A stretch of 64,000 nucleotides of DNA from Lachnospiraceae bacterium (GCA_017432565.1 JAFRIW010000005.1:1-64000), one strand, 5' to 3'. Numbered from the stretch's first letter, positions 1 to 9,443 are shown. Notes: a model not told the origin generated them from the sequence alone. Numbers and translations are program-made.

Positions 1-56
1 AGGGGGACAGGTTCAGTGACTCGTTGCACGCAATGAGTCACTGAACCTGTCCCCCT
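1..56. repeat. Long perfect palindrome (REP/RAYT-like hairpin)
   Basis: The arms at 1-22 and 35-56 are exact reverse complements. Inside them, after one G/T mismatch, a further TTG/CAA stem closes on a four-base loop. The outer ends are runs of G and C (GGGGGACAGG and CCTGTCCCCC), the look of hairpins mobilised by REP-associated tyrosine transposases in Clostridia. No transposase is in the window and I saw no second copy. The stop codon and last few codons of the neighbouring transporter lie inside it. It could also serve as a transcription terminator, but it has no clear T-tract. The sequence left of base 1 is not visible. Confidence 0.7.
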
Positions 57-898
57 GACTCCACCTCGTAGTACAGGATGCCGCAAAGGACAATGACGGC
101 TCCGATCAGTGAGAGGGTTCCGAGCTTCTCACCGTAGAAGATGCCGACGAGAACAGGATTCAGGATCGGCTCCAGTGCATTAATGATGGAAGCCGTGAGC
201 GGATCGATGTATTTCGTGCCGGTAGTAAAGAAAATATAGGCGAGTCCCACCTGAACCGCGCCGAGGAAAAAGACCGCAAGCAGTACAGGCAGGGAGAAAT
301 CTGTTTCCTTCAATACGAGCGGGGAAAGGCAAATTCCGCATAACAGCTGTCCGAAGAAGACGGACGACAGGGCGTCGCCCTTTTCAAAGCTGTTGAGCAT
401 AAAAACGCCGGCGTAGAAGATGCCTGATAATAAGGCAATGGCGTCCCCGAGCCATTTGCCGGTGGAAAGTCCTTCAAAAAAGAAGCAGAGAATGCCGATA
501 AAGACAATCAGCAGGGCGATAATGCCGGTTTTGCCGGGTTTCTTTCCGAAGAACAGGTAGACCATCACCATGATCCACACCGGCGCCGTATATTGAAGAA
601 TGATCGTATTGCCGGCGGTGGTCAGTTTGTTGGCAATTGCATAGCAGGTGGTTACACCGGCCATGGAAACTGCGCCGACAGCAACAGTGAGGTTGAATCT
701 GAGCTTATGATGTGTGAAGAAAATATAGAGGCCAATGACCACGGCCGCGATCACGTTTCTTGCCCCGTTGATCGCCAGTGCGTTCCAGGGGATCAGCTTC
801 ATGAAAAGGCCGCCGGTCGCAAAACAGACCGAAGCCGCAAGCACCATATAGATGGCATACTGCCGGATATCCCTTGTCTGATGGATTTTCTGTTTCAT
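38..898 (-). CDS. DMT/EamA family transporter
   Basis: This is a 286-residue, strongly hydrophobic protein with about ten predicted membrane segments in two similar halves, the usual size and design of EamA-domain drug/metabolite transporters. It opens with a basic cytoplasmic stretch, then a membrane segment containing ATGGLFMKLIPW, and the second half carries the typical NALEPILNPVLVGIFYGE segment. The substrate cannot be read from sequence. The start at 898 is preceded by an AGG-rich site and lies 23 bp after rdgB, so the two are probably co-transcribed. The last residues (about SGGQVQ) and the stop are encoded by the palindrome at 1-56, so the native C-terminus appears to have been replaced by the repeat. 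Confidence 0.85.
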   Translation of the reverse strand: MKQKIHQTRDIRQYAIYMVLAASVCFATGGLFMKLIPWNALAINGARNVIAAVVIGLYIFFTHHKLRFNLTVAVGAVSMAGVTTCYAIANKLTTAGNTIILQYTAPVWIMVMVYLFFGKKPGKTGIIALLIVFIGILCFFFEGLSTGKWLGDAIALLSGIFYAGVFMLNSFEKGDALSSVFFGQLLCGICLSPLVLKETDFSLPVLLAVFFLGAVQVGLAYIFFTTGTKYIDPLTASIINALEPILNPVLVGIFYGEKLGTLSLIGAVIVLCGILYYEVESGGQVQ

Positions 899-921
899 CC
901 TGACCTGCTTCCGGATTTTGC

Positions 922-1614
922 TCAGAGCATCAGCTCATCGAGTTTTTCGATCATGCCGCGGAAGGCTTTGCCCCTGTGACTGATCAGATTCTTCTCCTCC
1001 GGAGAGATCTGGGCACTGGTCTTGCCGTATTCCGGCAGATAGAAAAACGGATCATAGCCAAAACCATGCTCGCCCTGAATCTCGTGGCCGATCAGTCCTT
1101 CCATCTCGCCCCGCACGATCAGCTCCGCGCCGAGTTCCGTGGTGTCCTCCTCATCGATGTCAAAAAATGAGAGCCACCGCTCCGGGATGACACAGGCGCA
1201 GGCGTCGACAAAGCGGGCGCTCCGCTCCTCTTCCGGCAGGCCCTCCAGCTGATCCATGATGTGATGCATTTTCTCATAATAGGAAGTGTCGCGTCCCATG
1301 TAGCGGGCCGAATAGATGCCCGGCTCCCCGTTCAGCGCGTCGACCGCAAGGCCGGAATCGTCGCTCATGATGACCGTCGGGATCTCCGGATCCAGTCCGG
1401 GGACAGGGGCCTTCCCTTTTTCCGCAAGGGCTTCTGCCACAGCCAGCGCTTTGATCAGTGCATTTTCCTCAAAGCTCTCGCCGTTTTCTTCCGGCTCCGT
1501 CTCCAGGCCGGCCTCGCGCATGGTGATCACGTGAATCTCCGGGTCCGCAATGATCTCGCGCACCTCACGCACTTTGTCCTTGTTTCCTGTTGCAAAAATA
1601 ATCTGAAGCCTCAT
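922..1614 (-). CDS. rdgB: Non-canonical purine NTP pyrophosphatase (RdgB/HAM1)
   Basis: The protein hydrolyses dITP, XTP and ITP to monophosphates, clearing deaminated purines from the nucleotide pool. Family signatures are visible: FATGNKDKVREV at residues 7-18, SDDSGL at 84-89, GEHGFGYDPFFYLPE at about 191-205 and SHRGKAF near 222-228. At 230 residues it is longer than the usual 195-205. The excess is a loop near 67-80 and an acidic insertion at about 146-165 (RWLSFFDIDEEDTTELG). A GGGAGG ribosome site stands just ahead of the ATG at 1614. It follows the GDPD gene on the same strand after about 60 bp. The family is certain; the effect of the insertions is unknown. Confidence 0.93.
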   Translation of the reverse strand: MRLQIIFATGNKDKVREVREIIADPEIHVITMREAGLETEPEENGESFEENALIKALAVAEALAEKGKAPVPGLDPEIPTVIMSDDSGLAVDALNGEPGIYSARYMGRDTSYYEKMHHIMDQLEGLPEEERSARFVDACACVIPERWLSFFDIDEEDTTELGAELIVRGEMEGLIGHEIQGEHGFGYDPFFYLPEYGKTSAQISPEEKNLISHRGKAFRGMIEKLDELML

Positions 1615-1676
1615 GATTTTGCCTCCCGCCGGCCTTCCCGCTGCCCTGCTGCCGGCCTTCCTCCTGCCGGTAATTC

Positions 1677-3680
1677 TTACTTCGCCCAGCTCAGAACCTC
1701 CTGGGGAGCCAGTACGGCAGCAAAATCTATAATACGTTCGATCTCTGTCCGCTCTCTGAGCTCCTGCTGGATCTGCAGGGCCAGCTCCACATCATCTGTC
1801 AGGACGTAGTCTGCCTGCCCGTCCAGAAAACCATACAGGCTCTCCTCATCATTGACTGTCCAGACGACCGCGTTCTTGCCCTGTTCCCGGACCTTCCTGA
1901 TCCTCGCAGGCGTCGCGCTCTCCTGACTGAGCATGACATAATCGCAGTTCATGCTCTGAATATCTCCGAATCCGGCAAAGAGCAGCACACCGGTCTCAAA
2001 TTCCGGATAAGTCTCTTTGGCATATTTAAGGACTTCAAAATTCAGACCGATCAGGACGATGTCATCCAGGCAGTCCTTTTCGCGGATCATCTGTACCAGA
2101 TCGTCGGCCATCTGCCGGTCCGCCGTCGCGCCTTTGAGCTCGATAAACAGCTTGTGCCGCCCCTTGATGGTATCAAGCATCTGCTCCATCGTCGCCACAC
2201 GGACTTCGCGGCCGCTGCCGGAAGTGTCCGGTATGCGCAGAGCCATGACCTCGTCAAAAGTCATCTCCTGCGCTGCCCTGGGCTCACCCGCAAGTCTCTT
2301 GAAGGTCCGGTCGTGGTTGATCACATATCGGTTGTCCTTCGTCCGCTGAACGTCGATCTCACTCGCATCGGCTCCGGCTGCGATCGCAGCCTCCAGTCCC
2401 TCATTTGAGTTCTCCGACGCAAGATAGCCTCCCGCCCGGTGCGCCACAATATAAGGATCGACAGGGTCTGCCGCATAGACGTCAAAATAGAGCGCCAGGA
2501 AAAAGGAAGTAACCAGGACAGCCGTCGCCAGCACGCCTGTGGACAGTGTCCTGAATATGTATTTCACGATCCACGGCCGCTCCGGATACGGCGCACTCGT
2601 GCCTCCTGTATACTTCCGATAGAGCTGTGTGGCCTTCAGGACGACAAATCCGGATTCCAGCAGATCGACGGCCGCCAGGACCAGACGCTCAACAATAACA
2701 TAGAAGAAAGCCAGTGTCCGGTTTATGACCACATCAACATCAAGTTCTGTCAGGTCCGCATTCGGATCCAGGGTATATCCCTGCGGTACTGTCAGCCCGA
2801 AATCCCTCAGGCTGTCCGTCAGCCTCGGAAACACGACATATGCGACCAGGAACTGGAGCGCATAACCCAGGGCAAAAATGATCGCCGCCGTAAGGAGCAG
2901 CTCCTTCCAGTGGTCCTTCACAATCTGCTCGGACTGCTTTTTGGCCGCCTTCGGCTGCAAGTCATCCAGCAGGATCCCGTGCAGCGTGAAGAAATGCCGG
3001 AGACCCTTCCAGATCAGGAAAATAATCAGCGCATAATACCCGGCCGCGAGATACCACTTGGACAGGATCACGGACAGGATGAAATTCGGAATGACCAGAT
3101 TCTGCGTCATGTCGACCTGGAAACCGAATCCGACGATCGGAACTCCCAGAACCATATAGAGGATTACCAGAAAGCCGGACAGATTCAGGAAGCGCTTCAG
3201 ATCCTTGAAGGACTCCCGGAAGATCTCGATGAAGGTTACCTTTCCGCCCTTCAGGATGTCGTCACACTGATAAATCGATCCGAATACACCGAGGATCAGG
3301 TTCAGGAGCAGGAGCACAGCCGCAACAAGCAGGATCGGAAGGATCCTCCAGCTGCTCACAAAATCCTTCACGTTGGCTGTCGTGATGGCAAAAATACCGT
3401 TCTCTTCCAACAGCTTCGAAATGATGAGGCTTCCCAGCGCCGAAGCACCGGTAAGGATCACCGCCGCCATGAACATGTAGCTCATGATCTCCGGCATAGC
3501 CTCAAAAGCAAGCTTACGGAAGCCGATCATTTTCCGCTCTTTCTGCTTCCTGGGTCTTCTGCGCCTTCCGGGCTTTCTGCCTTCTTCCGGCTTTTCTTCC
3601 TCCGGCTGCATTTCCGGCTCCGCCTGCTCTGTTGTCTCTGGCGTCCGTTCTATGTCTTCCATGCTGTAGTTCCCGCTCAT
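1677..3680 (-). CDS. Membrane-domain glycerophosphodiester phosphodiesterase
   Basis: This 667-residue protein has three parts. Residues 1-50 are acidic and then very basic (GRRRRPRKQKERK). Residues about 55-400 hold several membrane segments typical of the GPDPase membrane domain. The C-terminus from about 410 is a GDPD catalytic domain with AHRAGGYLASENS, ASEIDVQRTKD and INHDRTFKRL, covering the metal-binding and catalytic His/Glu positions. Family members cleave glycerophosphodiesters, or possibly lipoteichoic-acid-type polymers, to glycerol-3-phosphate. The catalytic part probably faces outside, but I infer this from the architecture. A second, soluble GDPD lies at 43564-44301. The start at 3680 has only a weak ribosome site; an ATG at 3662 is an alternative. 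Confidence 0.88.
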   Translation of the reverse strand: MSGNYSMEDIERTPETTEQAEPEMQPEEEKPEEGRKPGRRRRPRKQKERKMIGFRKLAFEAMPEIMSYMFMAAVILTGASALGSLIISKLLEENGIFAITTANVKDFVSSWRILPILLVAAVLLLLNLILGVFGSIYQCDDILKGGKVTFIEIFRESFKDLKRFLNLSGFLVILYMVLGVPIVGFGFQVDMTQNLVIPNFILSVILSKWYLAAGYYALIIFLIWKGLRHFFTLHGILLDDLQPKAAKKQSEQIVKDHWKELLLTAAIIFALGYALQFLVAYVVFPRLTDSLRDFGLTVPQGYTLDPNADLTELDVDVVINRTLAFFYVIVERLVLAAVDLLESGFVVLKATQLYRKYTGGTSAPYPERPWIVKYIFRTLSTGVLATAVLVTSFFLALYFDVYAADPVDPYIVAHRAGGYLASENSNEGLEAAIAAGADASEIDVQRTKDNRYVINHDRTFKRLAGEPRAAQEMTFDEVMALRIPDTSGSGREVRVATMEQMLDTIKGRHKLFIELKGATADRQMADDLVQMIREKDCLDDIVLIGLNFEVLKYAKETYPEFETGVLLFAGFGDIQSMNCDYVMLSQESATPARIRKVREQGKNAVVWTVNDEESLYGFLDGQADYVLTDDVELALQIQQELRERTEIERIIDFAAVLAPQEVLSWAK

Positions 3681-3698
3681 GTGATCCGGTGTTCCCGC

Positions 3699-4949
3699 TC
3701 AGTGATCTTCCCTGTGTCCGGGCTTCGGCCCCGGGAACTGATAAAAGTATGTCTTGATCATGCCGTTGTAGATTTTCCGGTTTTTGGCTGCCTTGATCTT
3801 CAGATCGCGCTCCGCGTACGGATACGCGGTGATAATATACATGGACCAGGCATCCAGTGCCTTGAAGCGCTCACCGAGCGTTCCGTACAGCGCGGACAGT
3901 TCTCTGGCTGCCTCCGCGCTCAGCTCCGGATCCGCCGCAGCCGCCTCCTGCTCGCGGACGGCGCGCTTTGCGCTCCCGCTGCCGGTGCTGCCGCTGCCGG
4001 GGCCCAGAAGTCTCTCGCCGTAGGGCGGATTCGTAATGATAAATCCGTATTTTTTCGGATGGGATAATTCCGAGACTCCGCGCACCTGGAAATGAATCAG
4101 ATGATCCACGCCCGCCAGTCTGGCATTTTCCCTTGCGGCTGCGATGGCCTCCCGGTCAATGTCAAAACCCTGCAGGTCGCACTCAGGATCCTGGATGATC
4201 TGCTCTCTCGCCTCCTGCCGGACTTCTTTCCATGAAGACGCCGGAATCAGGTTTGTCCAGGTCTGTGCCGTAAAGCTTCTGTCCAGCCCCGGTGCGATAT
4301 TCGCGCTGATCATGGCTGCCTCAATCAGGAAAGTCCCGCTTCCGCAAAAGGGATCGACAAGTGTGCGGCCGGGCTTCCAGGGCGTCAGACTGATCAGACC
4401 CGCGGCCAGATTTTCCGCCAGCGGCGCCTTGACCTTATATTTGCGATAGCCTCTTTTGTGAAGAGACTCTCCTGTCGTATCAATCGCCGCGGTCACTTCA
4501 TCCTTATGCAGAAAGACGCGGACCGGATAAGACGCACCGTCCTCCGGAAAGCGGTCTGTGTGATACGCCGTCCGCATCCGTTCGACCATGGCCTTCTTCA
4601 TAATCGACTGAATATCCGAAGGAGAGAAAAGTCTGCTTTTTACACTGGCAGCCTTGGTGACCCAGAATTTTGCATCGGCAGGCAGAAACTCTTCCCAGGC
4701 GATGGCTTTCGTCCCCTGGAAAAGTTCCTCAAAAGTCTCCGCATGAAAGCTGCCCGCTTTCAGCAGGATGCGCTCCGCCGTGCGAAGATGAATATTGGCA
4801 TAAACAATCGCCTCCGCATCGCCCACAAAGGTGACGCGGCCGTCGGTGACCTCCGTGATTTCATAACCGAGGTCATAGATCTCATTCTTCAGAACGCTCT
4901 CCATGCCGAAGTGGCAGGGGGCGATCAGTTCGTACTGCTTCTGCTTCAT
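3699..4949 (-). CDS. THUMP-domain class I SAM-dependent RNA methyltransferase (YpsC/RlmL type)
   Basis: This is a 416-residue rRNA guanine-N2 methyltransferase-like protein. The N-terminal part (about 45-155) is a THUMP RNA-binding domain. It is followed by a Rossmann methyltransferase with DPFCGSGTFLIEAAMI (SAM site) and the catalytic motif NPPYGERL near residue 307. Just after that motif is an unusual low-complexity insertion rich in Gly and Ser, then Ala and Glu (about 315-345), which most relatives lack. The start at 4949 has GAGGGATC a few bases upstream. The gene precedes the GDPD gene by 18 bp and is probably co-transcribed with it. The exact base modified cannot be assigned. Confidence 0.9.
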   Translation of the reverse strand: MKQKQYELIAPCHFGMESVLKNEIYDLGYEITEVTDGRVTFVGDAEAIVYANIHLRTAERILLKAGSFHAETFEELFQGTKAIAWEEFLPADAKFWVTKAASVKSRLFSPSDIQSIMKKAMVERMRTAYHTDRFPEDGASYPVRVFLHKDEVTAAIDTTGESLHKRGYRKYKVKAPLAENLAAGLISLTPWKPGRTLVDPFCGSGTFLIEAAMISANIAPGLDRSFTAQTWTNLIPASSWKEVRQEAREQIIQDPECDLQGFDIDREAIAAARENARLAGVDHLIHFQVRGVSELSHPKKYGFIITNPPYGERLLGPGSGSTGSGSAKRAVREQEAAAADPELSAEAARELSALYGTLGERFKALDAWSMYIITAYPYAERDLKIKAAKNRKIYNGMIKTYFYQFPGPKPGHREDH

Positions 4950-5049
4950 GCGGATCCCTCAATGATCAAATATAAAAACACGCCAGCCGGTGAGCAAGCT
5001 CCCCGCTGACGCCTTTTATTCTGTCCTGCGCGGCACATTGCTGCGCGAA

Positions 5050-5123
5050 TGTACGTGACAAGATTCGAACTCGCGACCTTCTGGTCCGTAGCCAGACGCT
5101 CTATCCAGCTGAGCTACACGTAC
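5050..5123 (-). tRNA. tRNA-Arg (anticodon ACG)
   Basis: The minus strand folds into a full cloverleaf: acceptor GTACGTG pairs with CACGTAC, D-arm GCTC, a seven-base anticodon loop CTACGGA giving anticodon ACG, and a T-arm around GTTCGAATC. The discriminator is A. CCA is not encoded. The gene stands alone and has its own promoter just upstream. Confidence 0.96.
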
Positions 5124-5154
5124 ATTTACTGTCGGTTTATCAACAGCAAATAGT

Positions 5155-5183
5155 ATCATATCCCACGTACCTGTTTTTGTCAA
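5155..5183 (-). promoter_or_regulatory. Sigma-A promoter of tRNA-Arg(ACG)
   Basis: Read on the minus strand: TTGACA (5178-5183), a 17-bp spacer, then TATGAT (5155-5160). This is near consensus and lies about 32 bp before the tRNA. Confidence 0.85.
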
Positions 5184-5254
5184 GCAAAATCAGGCACGGC
5201 CCGCAGTGCGCCGGCGGGCGGAAAAGCGTCCCCGTCGTCCCGCATCTTTGGGGA

Positions 5255-6052
5255 TCATTTTGCCCTCGCCCTGCGGTAGAAAAAGAGTGCGCCGTGCAGG
5301 CCCTGTTTGTTGCCGGCGGGCGTGTACGCGCCGATCGCGTGGTGTGCTTTTCCGTCGCCGGTCGTGAGGAAGTGATTGGCCGTAAACTGATTCCCCTTCT
5401 GGTCTTCAACTTTGATGAACGCCGCATCCGGGAAGTACTTTCCCTCCAGCTGGACGGGTTCCCCGCTGACATCATGCCAGTTTCCTTCGTTATCCTCGAT
5501 CCCCGCCAGGATGACGGTGACGTGTGCTTTTATGCTTCCGTCACCTGCCGCCAGCGCTTCGAGCAGTTTATTGGCAGTGTCGCTGCCCTGCAGACCTGCG
5601 TTCTGCGCCTCCTCACTGCTCTTGAAGGCCTGGTTTGCATAGAAGTCCGCGGCCGCCGCAATATCTTGCGGTGCCTCGCCGCCCGCAAGCATCTTGCCGC
5701 TGTTATCCTCAAGCCCGATGTGAACCAGATACACATCCTTCTGCGCCCCGCCCTTCGCAGTCCTCCTCCAGATAACCATCTCCCAGGCACCGGCTGCATC
5801 CATCGGATTCTTAAACTCCACCTCTCCGCTCGAATCATAGGAGCGCGAATCGAAAGCCCAGTCAAAGTCCCGCAGCGATACCGTGCCGGCTCCAACATAT
5901 CCGCTGTCTGTCGCACCCTTGGACGTGACCTTGCCGGACGAAAAGGCATCCGTAAGCGTCGACGATCCGCCGCAGCCCGCAGTGCAGAGCATCACCATCG
6001 TCAGAAGAAGGGGGAGGATGTATCTGGATAATTTCCTTTTCTTATTATTCAT
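5255..6052 (-). CDS. Predicted lipoprotein of unknown function
   Basis: This 265-residue protein begins with a basic stretch, a hydrophobic core and a lipobox ending TAGC at Cys27, so it is probably exported and anchored to membrane lipid. The mature part starts Gly/Ser-rich and then forms a mainly beta-looking domain that discusses well-spaced aromatic and acidic residues (for example VSLRDFDWAFDSRSYD and DVYLVHIGLED), with a shorter tail ending in basic residues. I do not recognise the family. It has its own strong promoter at 6122-6150 and is monocistronic as far as can be seen. A GAAAGGAG site precedes the ATG at 6052. Confidence 0.75.
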   Translation of the reverse strand: MNNKKRKLSRYILPLLLTMVMLCTAGCGGSSTLTDAFSSGKVTSKGATDSGYVGAGTVSLRDFDWAFDSRSYDSSGEVEFKNPMDAAGAWEMVIWRRTAKGGAQKDVYLVHIGLEDNSGKMLAGGEAPQDIAAAADFYANQAFKSSEEAQNAGLQGSDTANKLLEALAAGDGSIKAHVTVILAGIEDNEGNWHDVSGEPVQLEGKYFPDAAFIKVEDQKGNQFTANHFLTTGDGKAHHAIGAYTPAGNKQGLHGALFFYRRARAK

Positions 6053-6121
6053 GGCGCGTCTCCTTTCAGAGGATTTGTATGATTTCGGAGTCCGTATGCT
6101 GAACTGTAGATGTGTATGTTA

Positions 6122-6150
6122 ATTATATATATTAATACTGTAGCATGCAA
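6122..6150 (-). promoter_or_regulatory. Sigma-A promoter of the lipoprotein gene
   Basis: Minus strand: TTGCAT (6145-6150), 17-bp spacer, TATAAT (6122-6127), followed by an AT-rich start region. Confidence 0.8.
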
Positions 6151-6219
6151 TTGATTGGGAAGCCATGCGCAATCGGAGCTTGTACCGTGGCGGGAGCCTG
6201 GCTTGCTTCTTCACACGGT

Positions 6220-6266
6220 AAAAAGAATACCGCGGAGAACAGTTCAACCTGTTCTCCGCGGTATTC
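6220..6266 (-). terminator. Rho-independent terminator after the GH94-fRMsr pair
   Basis: An 18-bp perfect stem (6225-6242 with 6249-6266) and a six-base loop are followed on the minus strand by a run of five T (6220-6224). It lies about 48 bp after the stop of the GAF-domain gene. Confidence 0.9.
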
Positions 6267-6313
6267 CCTGTATTTTCTTCACACTCTTCCCCACGCTGAT
6301 GTGGTAAACCACA

Positions 6314-6823
6314 TCACGGAATCTGCATCGCACGGCCGATAAAATCGGCGATGGGAGCAAGTCCCTGCTGGTCTTCTTCCGTGAAGCGCCCCGTCAGCGG
6401 GCTGTCGATATCGAGAACGCCGAGGATCTTCCCATCGCTGTCTCTGAGGGGAAGGACGATCTCGGAGCGGGAGACGGCATCACAGGCGATATGACCCGGA
6501 AATTCATGTACATCCTCCACCCGGATGATCCGGTTCTGTGCCACAGCACTGCCGCAGACACCTTTTCCGATTTCGATGTGAATGCAGGCAGTTTTGCCCT
6601 GGAATGGTCCCAGGACCAGCCGGCCTTCCCGCATCAGATAAAAGCCGGCCCAGTTAATGTCCTCCAGCTCTTCATACAGTGCAGCGGCTGCGTTGGATAA
6701 AAAAGGAACAAACCATGGGTCTGTCTGTGACAGGCCCATGATCTGTTCTTTCAATTGCTGATAATCTGTAATTCTTGTCACTTCACGCCCCTTTGCCGGG
6801 TATGGAAGGAATGACTGTGTCAT
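6314..6823 (-). CDS. msrC: Free methionine-(R)-sulfoxide reductase (GAF domain)
   Basis: This 169-residue single-GAF protein is predicted to reduce free L-methionine-(R)-sulfoxide. The three cysteines of the fRMsr family are present with the family's exact spacing: Cys in [10 protein letters not shown], ten residues on in KGVCGSAV, and 24 further on in [12 protein letters not shown]. The GVLDIDSP segment near the C-terminus is also typical. Its ATG overlaps the stop of the upstream GH94 gene in an ATGA junction, so translation is likely coupled. A strong terminator follows. Pairing with a disaccharide phosphorylase is unusual and has no obvious metabolic reason. Confidence 0.92.
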   Translation of the reverse strand: MTQSFLPYPAKGREVTRITDYQQLKEQIMGLSQTDPWFVPFLSNAAAALYEELEDINWAGFYLMREGRLVLGPFQGKTACIHIEIGKGVCGSAVAQNRIIRVEDVHEFPGHIACDAVSRSEIVLPLRDSDGKILGVLDIDSPLTGRFTEEDQQGLAPIADFIGRAMQIP

Positions 6824-9270
6824 CCCATGACAACTTCTACTTCGTAGGACTTCTTTCCTTCGACAAACGGAATCACGCAGCCGTCAAGCTTCTCACCGTC
6901 GACGATCAGGCTCTTCACGCCCTTCTCGACACAGTCAGGGTTCTTGACGCTGATGTGGTACACGGCATCACGGAAGGTTCTGCTGATCTCGAAATCGCCG
7001 AAGTCCTTCGGGACACACGGGTTCACGGACAGACCCTTGTGCGTCGGCATCACGCCCAGGATGTACTGGGAGATGTTGCAGAAGGTCCATGCCGCGGTAC
7101 CGGTCAGCCAGCTGTTCTTGCCTTCGCCGAAGTACTTGGCTTCCTTGCCTGCCACCATCTGGCAGTAGACGTAAGGCTCGGTGCGATGGATCTCGGAGAT
7201 CTCCTCGGTGTACGCCGGGCAGGTCTTGCGATAGATCTCAAACGCGCGGTCGCCGTGTCCGCAGACGGTCTCCGCGATGGAAATCCACGGATTGTTGTGG
7301 CAGAAGATGCCGCCGTTCTCTTTGTATCCCGGCGGATAGGAACTGATCTCGCCGAGCTCGAGGTGATACTCTTTGTAAGCCGGGGACAGGATGCAGATGC
7401 CGTACTTGGAATCCAGATACTTCTCAACGGATTTCAGGGCCTGATCTGCCTGACCGGACTCTACGCCGCAGCCTGCCAGAACACAGAAGCCCTGGGGCTC
7501 GATATAGATTTTGCCGTCGACACACTCGTCGGAACCGACCTTGTGGCCGTACGCGTCATATGCACGGACAAACCACTCGCCGTCCCAGCCTGCGGTGCAG
7601 ACTGCTTCGTTCATCGCTGCGCGCTCTTTGCGGGCTCTCTCCGCCTCTGCCAGATCTCCGCGGACTTCGCAGATCTGTGCGTACTCTTCCGCATACTTGA
7701 CGAACATACCGCCGATGAAGACGGATTCCGCGACCGGTCCCTCGGAGGGGCCGAAGGTCTGGAAGGACTCGCCGGGGTGCTCGGAGAAGCAGTTCAGGTT
7801 CAGGCAGTCGTTCCAGTCGGCGCGGCCGATCAGCGGCAGGCCGTGCGGGCCTTTGTGGGTAATCGTGAAGTCAAGCGATCTCTTCAGGTGCTCCATCAGA
7901 GGCTGTGCAACGGACTCGTCGTTGTCAAAAGGAACGATCTCGTCAAGGATCGAGTAGTCGCCGGTCTCACGCGTGTAGGCGCTGACCGCGGCGATCAGCC
8001 ACAGCGGATCGTCGTTGAAGCCGGAACCGATGCCCGCGTTTCCTTTCTTGGTCAGCGGCTGATACTGATGATAGGCGCTGCCGTTCTGGAACTGTGTGGA
8101 GGCGATGTCGATGATTCTCTCTCTTGCGCGCTCGGGGATCAGATGGACAAAGCCCAGCAGATCCTGACAGGAATCACGGAAGCCCATGCCTCTGCCGATA
8201 CCGGATTCATAATAAGAAGCGGAACGGCTCATGTTGAAGGTGACCATGCACTGATACTGGTTCCAGGTGTTGACCATGCGGTCGACCTTGTCGTTCGAGG
8301 ACTTGATGGTGTAGCGGGACAGCAGCTGCTTCCAGTATGCCTTCAGCTCTGCAAAGGACGCATCCGCCTGCTCCACGGTCGCGTAGCGGGCGATCATCTC
8401 GTATGCGCGGACCTTGTTCAGTTTGCCTTCGCGCGGTGCGGTGCCGGGCTCCCACTTCTCAGCAACGGGATTCTCGATGTAGCCGAGCACAAAGACAAAA
8501 GTCTTCGTCTCGCCGGGCTGCAGAGAGATGTTCAGCTGATGAGAAGCGATCGGCGACCAGCCGCTCGCAAGGTTCCCCTCGAGCTTTCCGGCTTCCACTG
8601 CCTGCGGATGGCCGGGATCATTGTAGGTGCCCATGAACTCGCTGCGGATCGTCTCAAAGCCGTCGATCGGCGCGTTCACGGTGTAGATCGCGAACATGTT
8701 TCTGCGCTCGCGGTACTCTGTCTTGTGAAGAATCGTGGAGTCAAAGACTTCGACTTCGCCCGTGCTCAGGTTGCGCTGGAAGTTCTCACAGTCATCGGAA
8801 GCATTCCAGAGACACCACTCTACATAAGAGAACAGGCTGATATTCTTCGCTTCGCTTCCCTGGTTGGTCAGGGAGATCTTCTGCACTTCGCAGGTGTCGC
8901 TCAGCGGGACAAAACACAGCAGCTGGGCCTGTACATCGTTTTTGGAAGATGTGAAGCGCGTGTAGCCGAGGCCGTGGCGGCACTCGTAAGCATCCAGCTC
9001 CGTGCGGGTCGGCTGCCATGCCGGGTTCCAGATCACGTCACCGTCTTTGATATAGAAATACTTGCCGTTGCTGTCATACGGCACGTTGTTGTAGCGATAG
9101 CGTGTCAGGCGCAGAAGTTTTGCATCCTTATAAAAAGAATATCCGCCGTCGGTGTTGGAAATCAGGCTGAAAAAGTCCTTGTTGCCAAGGTAGTTGATCC
9201 AGGGCAGCGGGGTCCTGGGCGTCGTAATCACATACTCCTGATTCGCGTCATCAAAGAATCCGTACTTCAT
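6820..9270 (-). CDS. Glycoside hydrolase family 94 phosphorylase (cellobiose phosphorylase-like)
   Basis: This 816-residue cytoplasmic enzyme is predicted to split a beta-linked glucose disaccharide with phosphate, giving glucose-1-phosphate. It opens with MKYGFFDD and [14 protein letters not shown], as in cellobiose phosphorylases, and has the general-acid segment [11 protein letters not shown] near residues 484-494. The catalytic half contains [21 protein letters not shown] in two parts, also typical. There is no signal peptide, so the substrate must be imported. GGGAGG precedes the ATG at 9270. The gene is divergent from a LacI regulator with paired operators between them, which points to local sugar control. 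Cellobiose is most likely, but other GH94 substrates (laminaribiose, cellodextrin) are not excluded. Confidence 0.93.
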   Translation of the reverse strand: MKYGFFDDANQEYVITTPRTPLPWINYLGNKDFFSLISNTDGGYSFYKDAKLLRLTRYRYNNVPYDSNGKYFYIKDGDVIWNPAWQPTRTELDAYECRHGLGYTRFTSSKNDVQAQLLCFVPLSDTCEVQKISLTNQGSEAKNISLFSYVEWCLWNASDDCENFQRNLSTGEVEVFDSTILHKTEYRERRNMFAIYTVNAPIDGFETIRSEFMGTYNDPGHPQAVEAGKLEGNLASGWSPIASHQLNISLQPGETKTFVFVLGYIENPVAEKWEPGTAPREGKLNKVRAYEMIARYATVEQADASFAELKAYWKQLLSRYTIKSSNDKVDRMVNTWNQYQCMVTFNMSRSASYYESGIGRGMGFRDSCQDLLGFVHLIPERARERIIDIASTQFQNGSAYHQYQPLTKKGNAGIGSGFNDDPLWLIAAVSAYTRETGDYSILDEIVPFDNDESVAQPLMEHLKRSLDFTITHKGPHGLPLIGRADWNDCLNLNCFSEHPGESFQTFGPSEGPVAESVFIGGMFVKYAEEYAQICEVRGDLAEAERARKERAAMNEAVCTAGWDGEWFVRAYDAYGHKVGSDECVDGKIYIEPQGFCVLAGCGVESGQADQALKSVEKYLDSKYGICILSPAYKEYHLELGEISSYPPGYKENGGIFCHNNPWISIAETVCGHGDRAFEIYRKTCPAYTEEISEIHRTEPYVYCQMVAGKEAKYFGEGKNSWLTGTAAWTFCNISQYILGVMPTHKGLSVNPCVPKDFGDFEISRTFRDAVYHISVKNPDCVEKGVKSLIVDGEKLDGCVIPFVEGKKSYEVEVVMG

Positions 9271-9303
9271 TTAGTCCTCCCTTTTACATATCTGATACAA
9301 TAG

Positions 9304-9328
9304 CTCAAACGTTTCTAAAACGTTTAAG
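9304..9328. promoter_or_regulatory. LacI-type operator(s) in the GH94 promoter region
   Basis: Two AAACGTTT-like palindromes lie close together: CTCAAACGTTT at 9304-9314 and AAAACGTTTA at 9317-9326. The centred CG within A/T-rich half sites is typical of LacI/GalR operators. They sit between the GH94 start and its probable promoter. CcpA could also bind such sites. Confidence 0.65.
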
Positions 9329-9407
9329 TAAAATCAAGTTTATTATATGTGCAGGCTTTGGAAAAATCAACCAGTCTTATGAATTTCATTCGTTTTCTTT
9401 CTGATTC

Positions 9408-9436
9408 TTGAAAAATCGTCAAATATGCGTTACACT
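9408..9436 (+). promoter_or_regulatory. Sigma-A promoter of the lacI-type gene
   Basis: TTGAAA (9408-9413), 17-bp spacer, TACACT (9431-9436). Transcription should start within or next to the operator at 9444. Confidence 0.75.
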
Positions 9437-9443
9437 GGTGTCG

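Noticed and set aside
2439..4067. A 542-codon plus-strand frame across two minus-strand genes
   Set aside because: It spans the GDPD/methyltransferase boundary, has no ribosome site, and its composition is Arg/Gln/His-rich without a domain.
6775..9303. An 842-codon open frame on the plus strand
   Set aside because: It is the exact antisense of the GH94 gene, with no ribosome site and no recognisable domains. Long antisense frames are expected in GC-rich genes.
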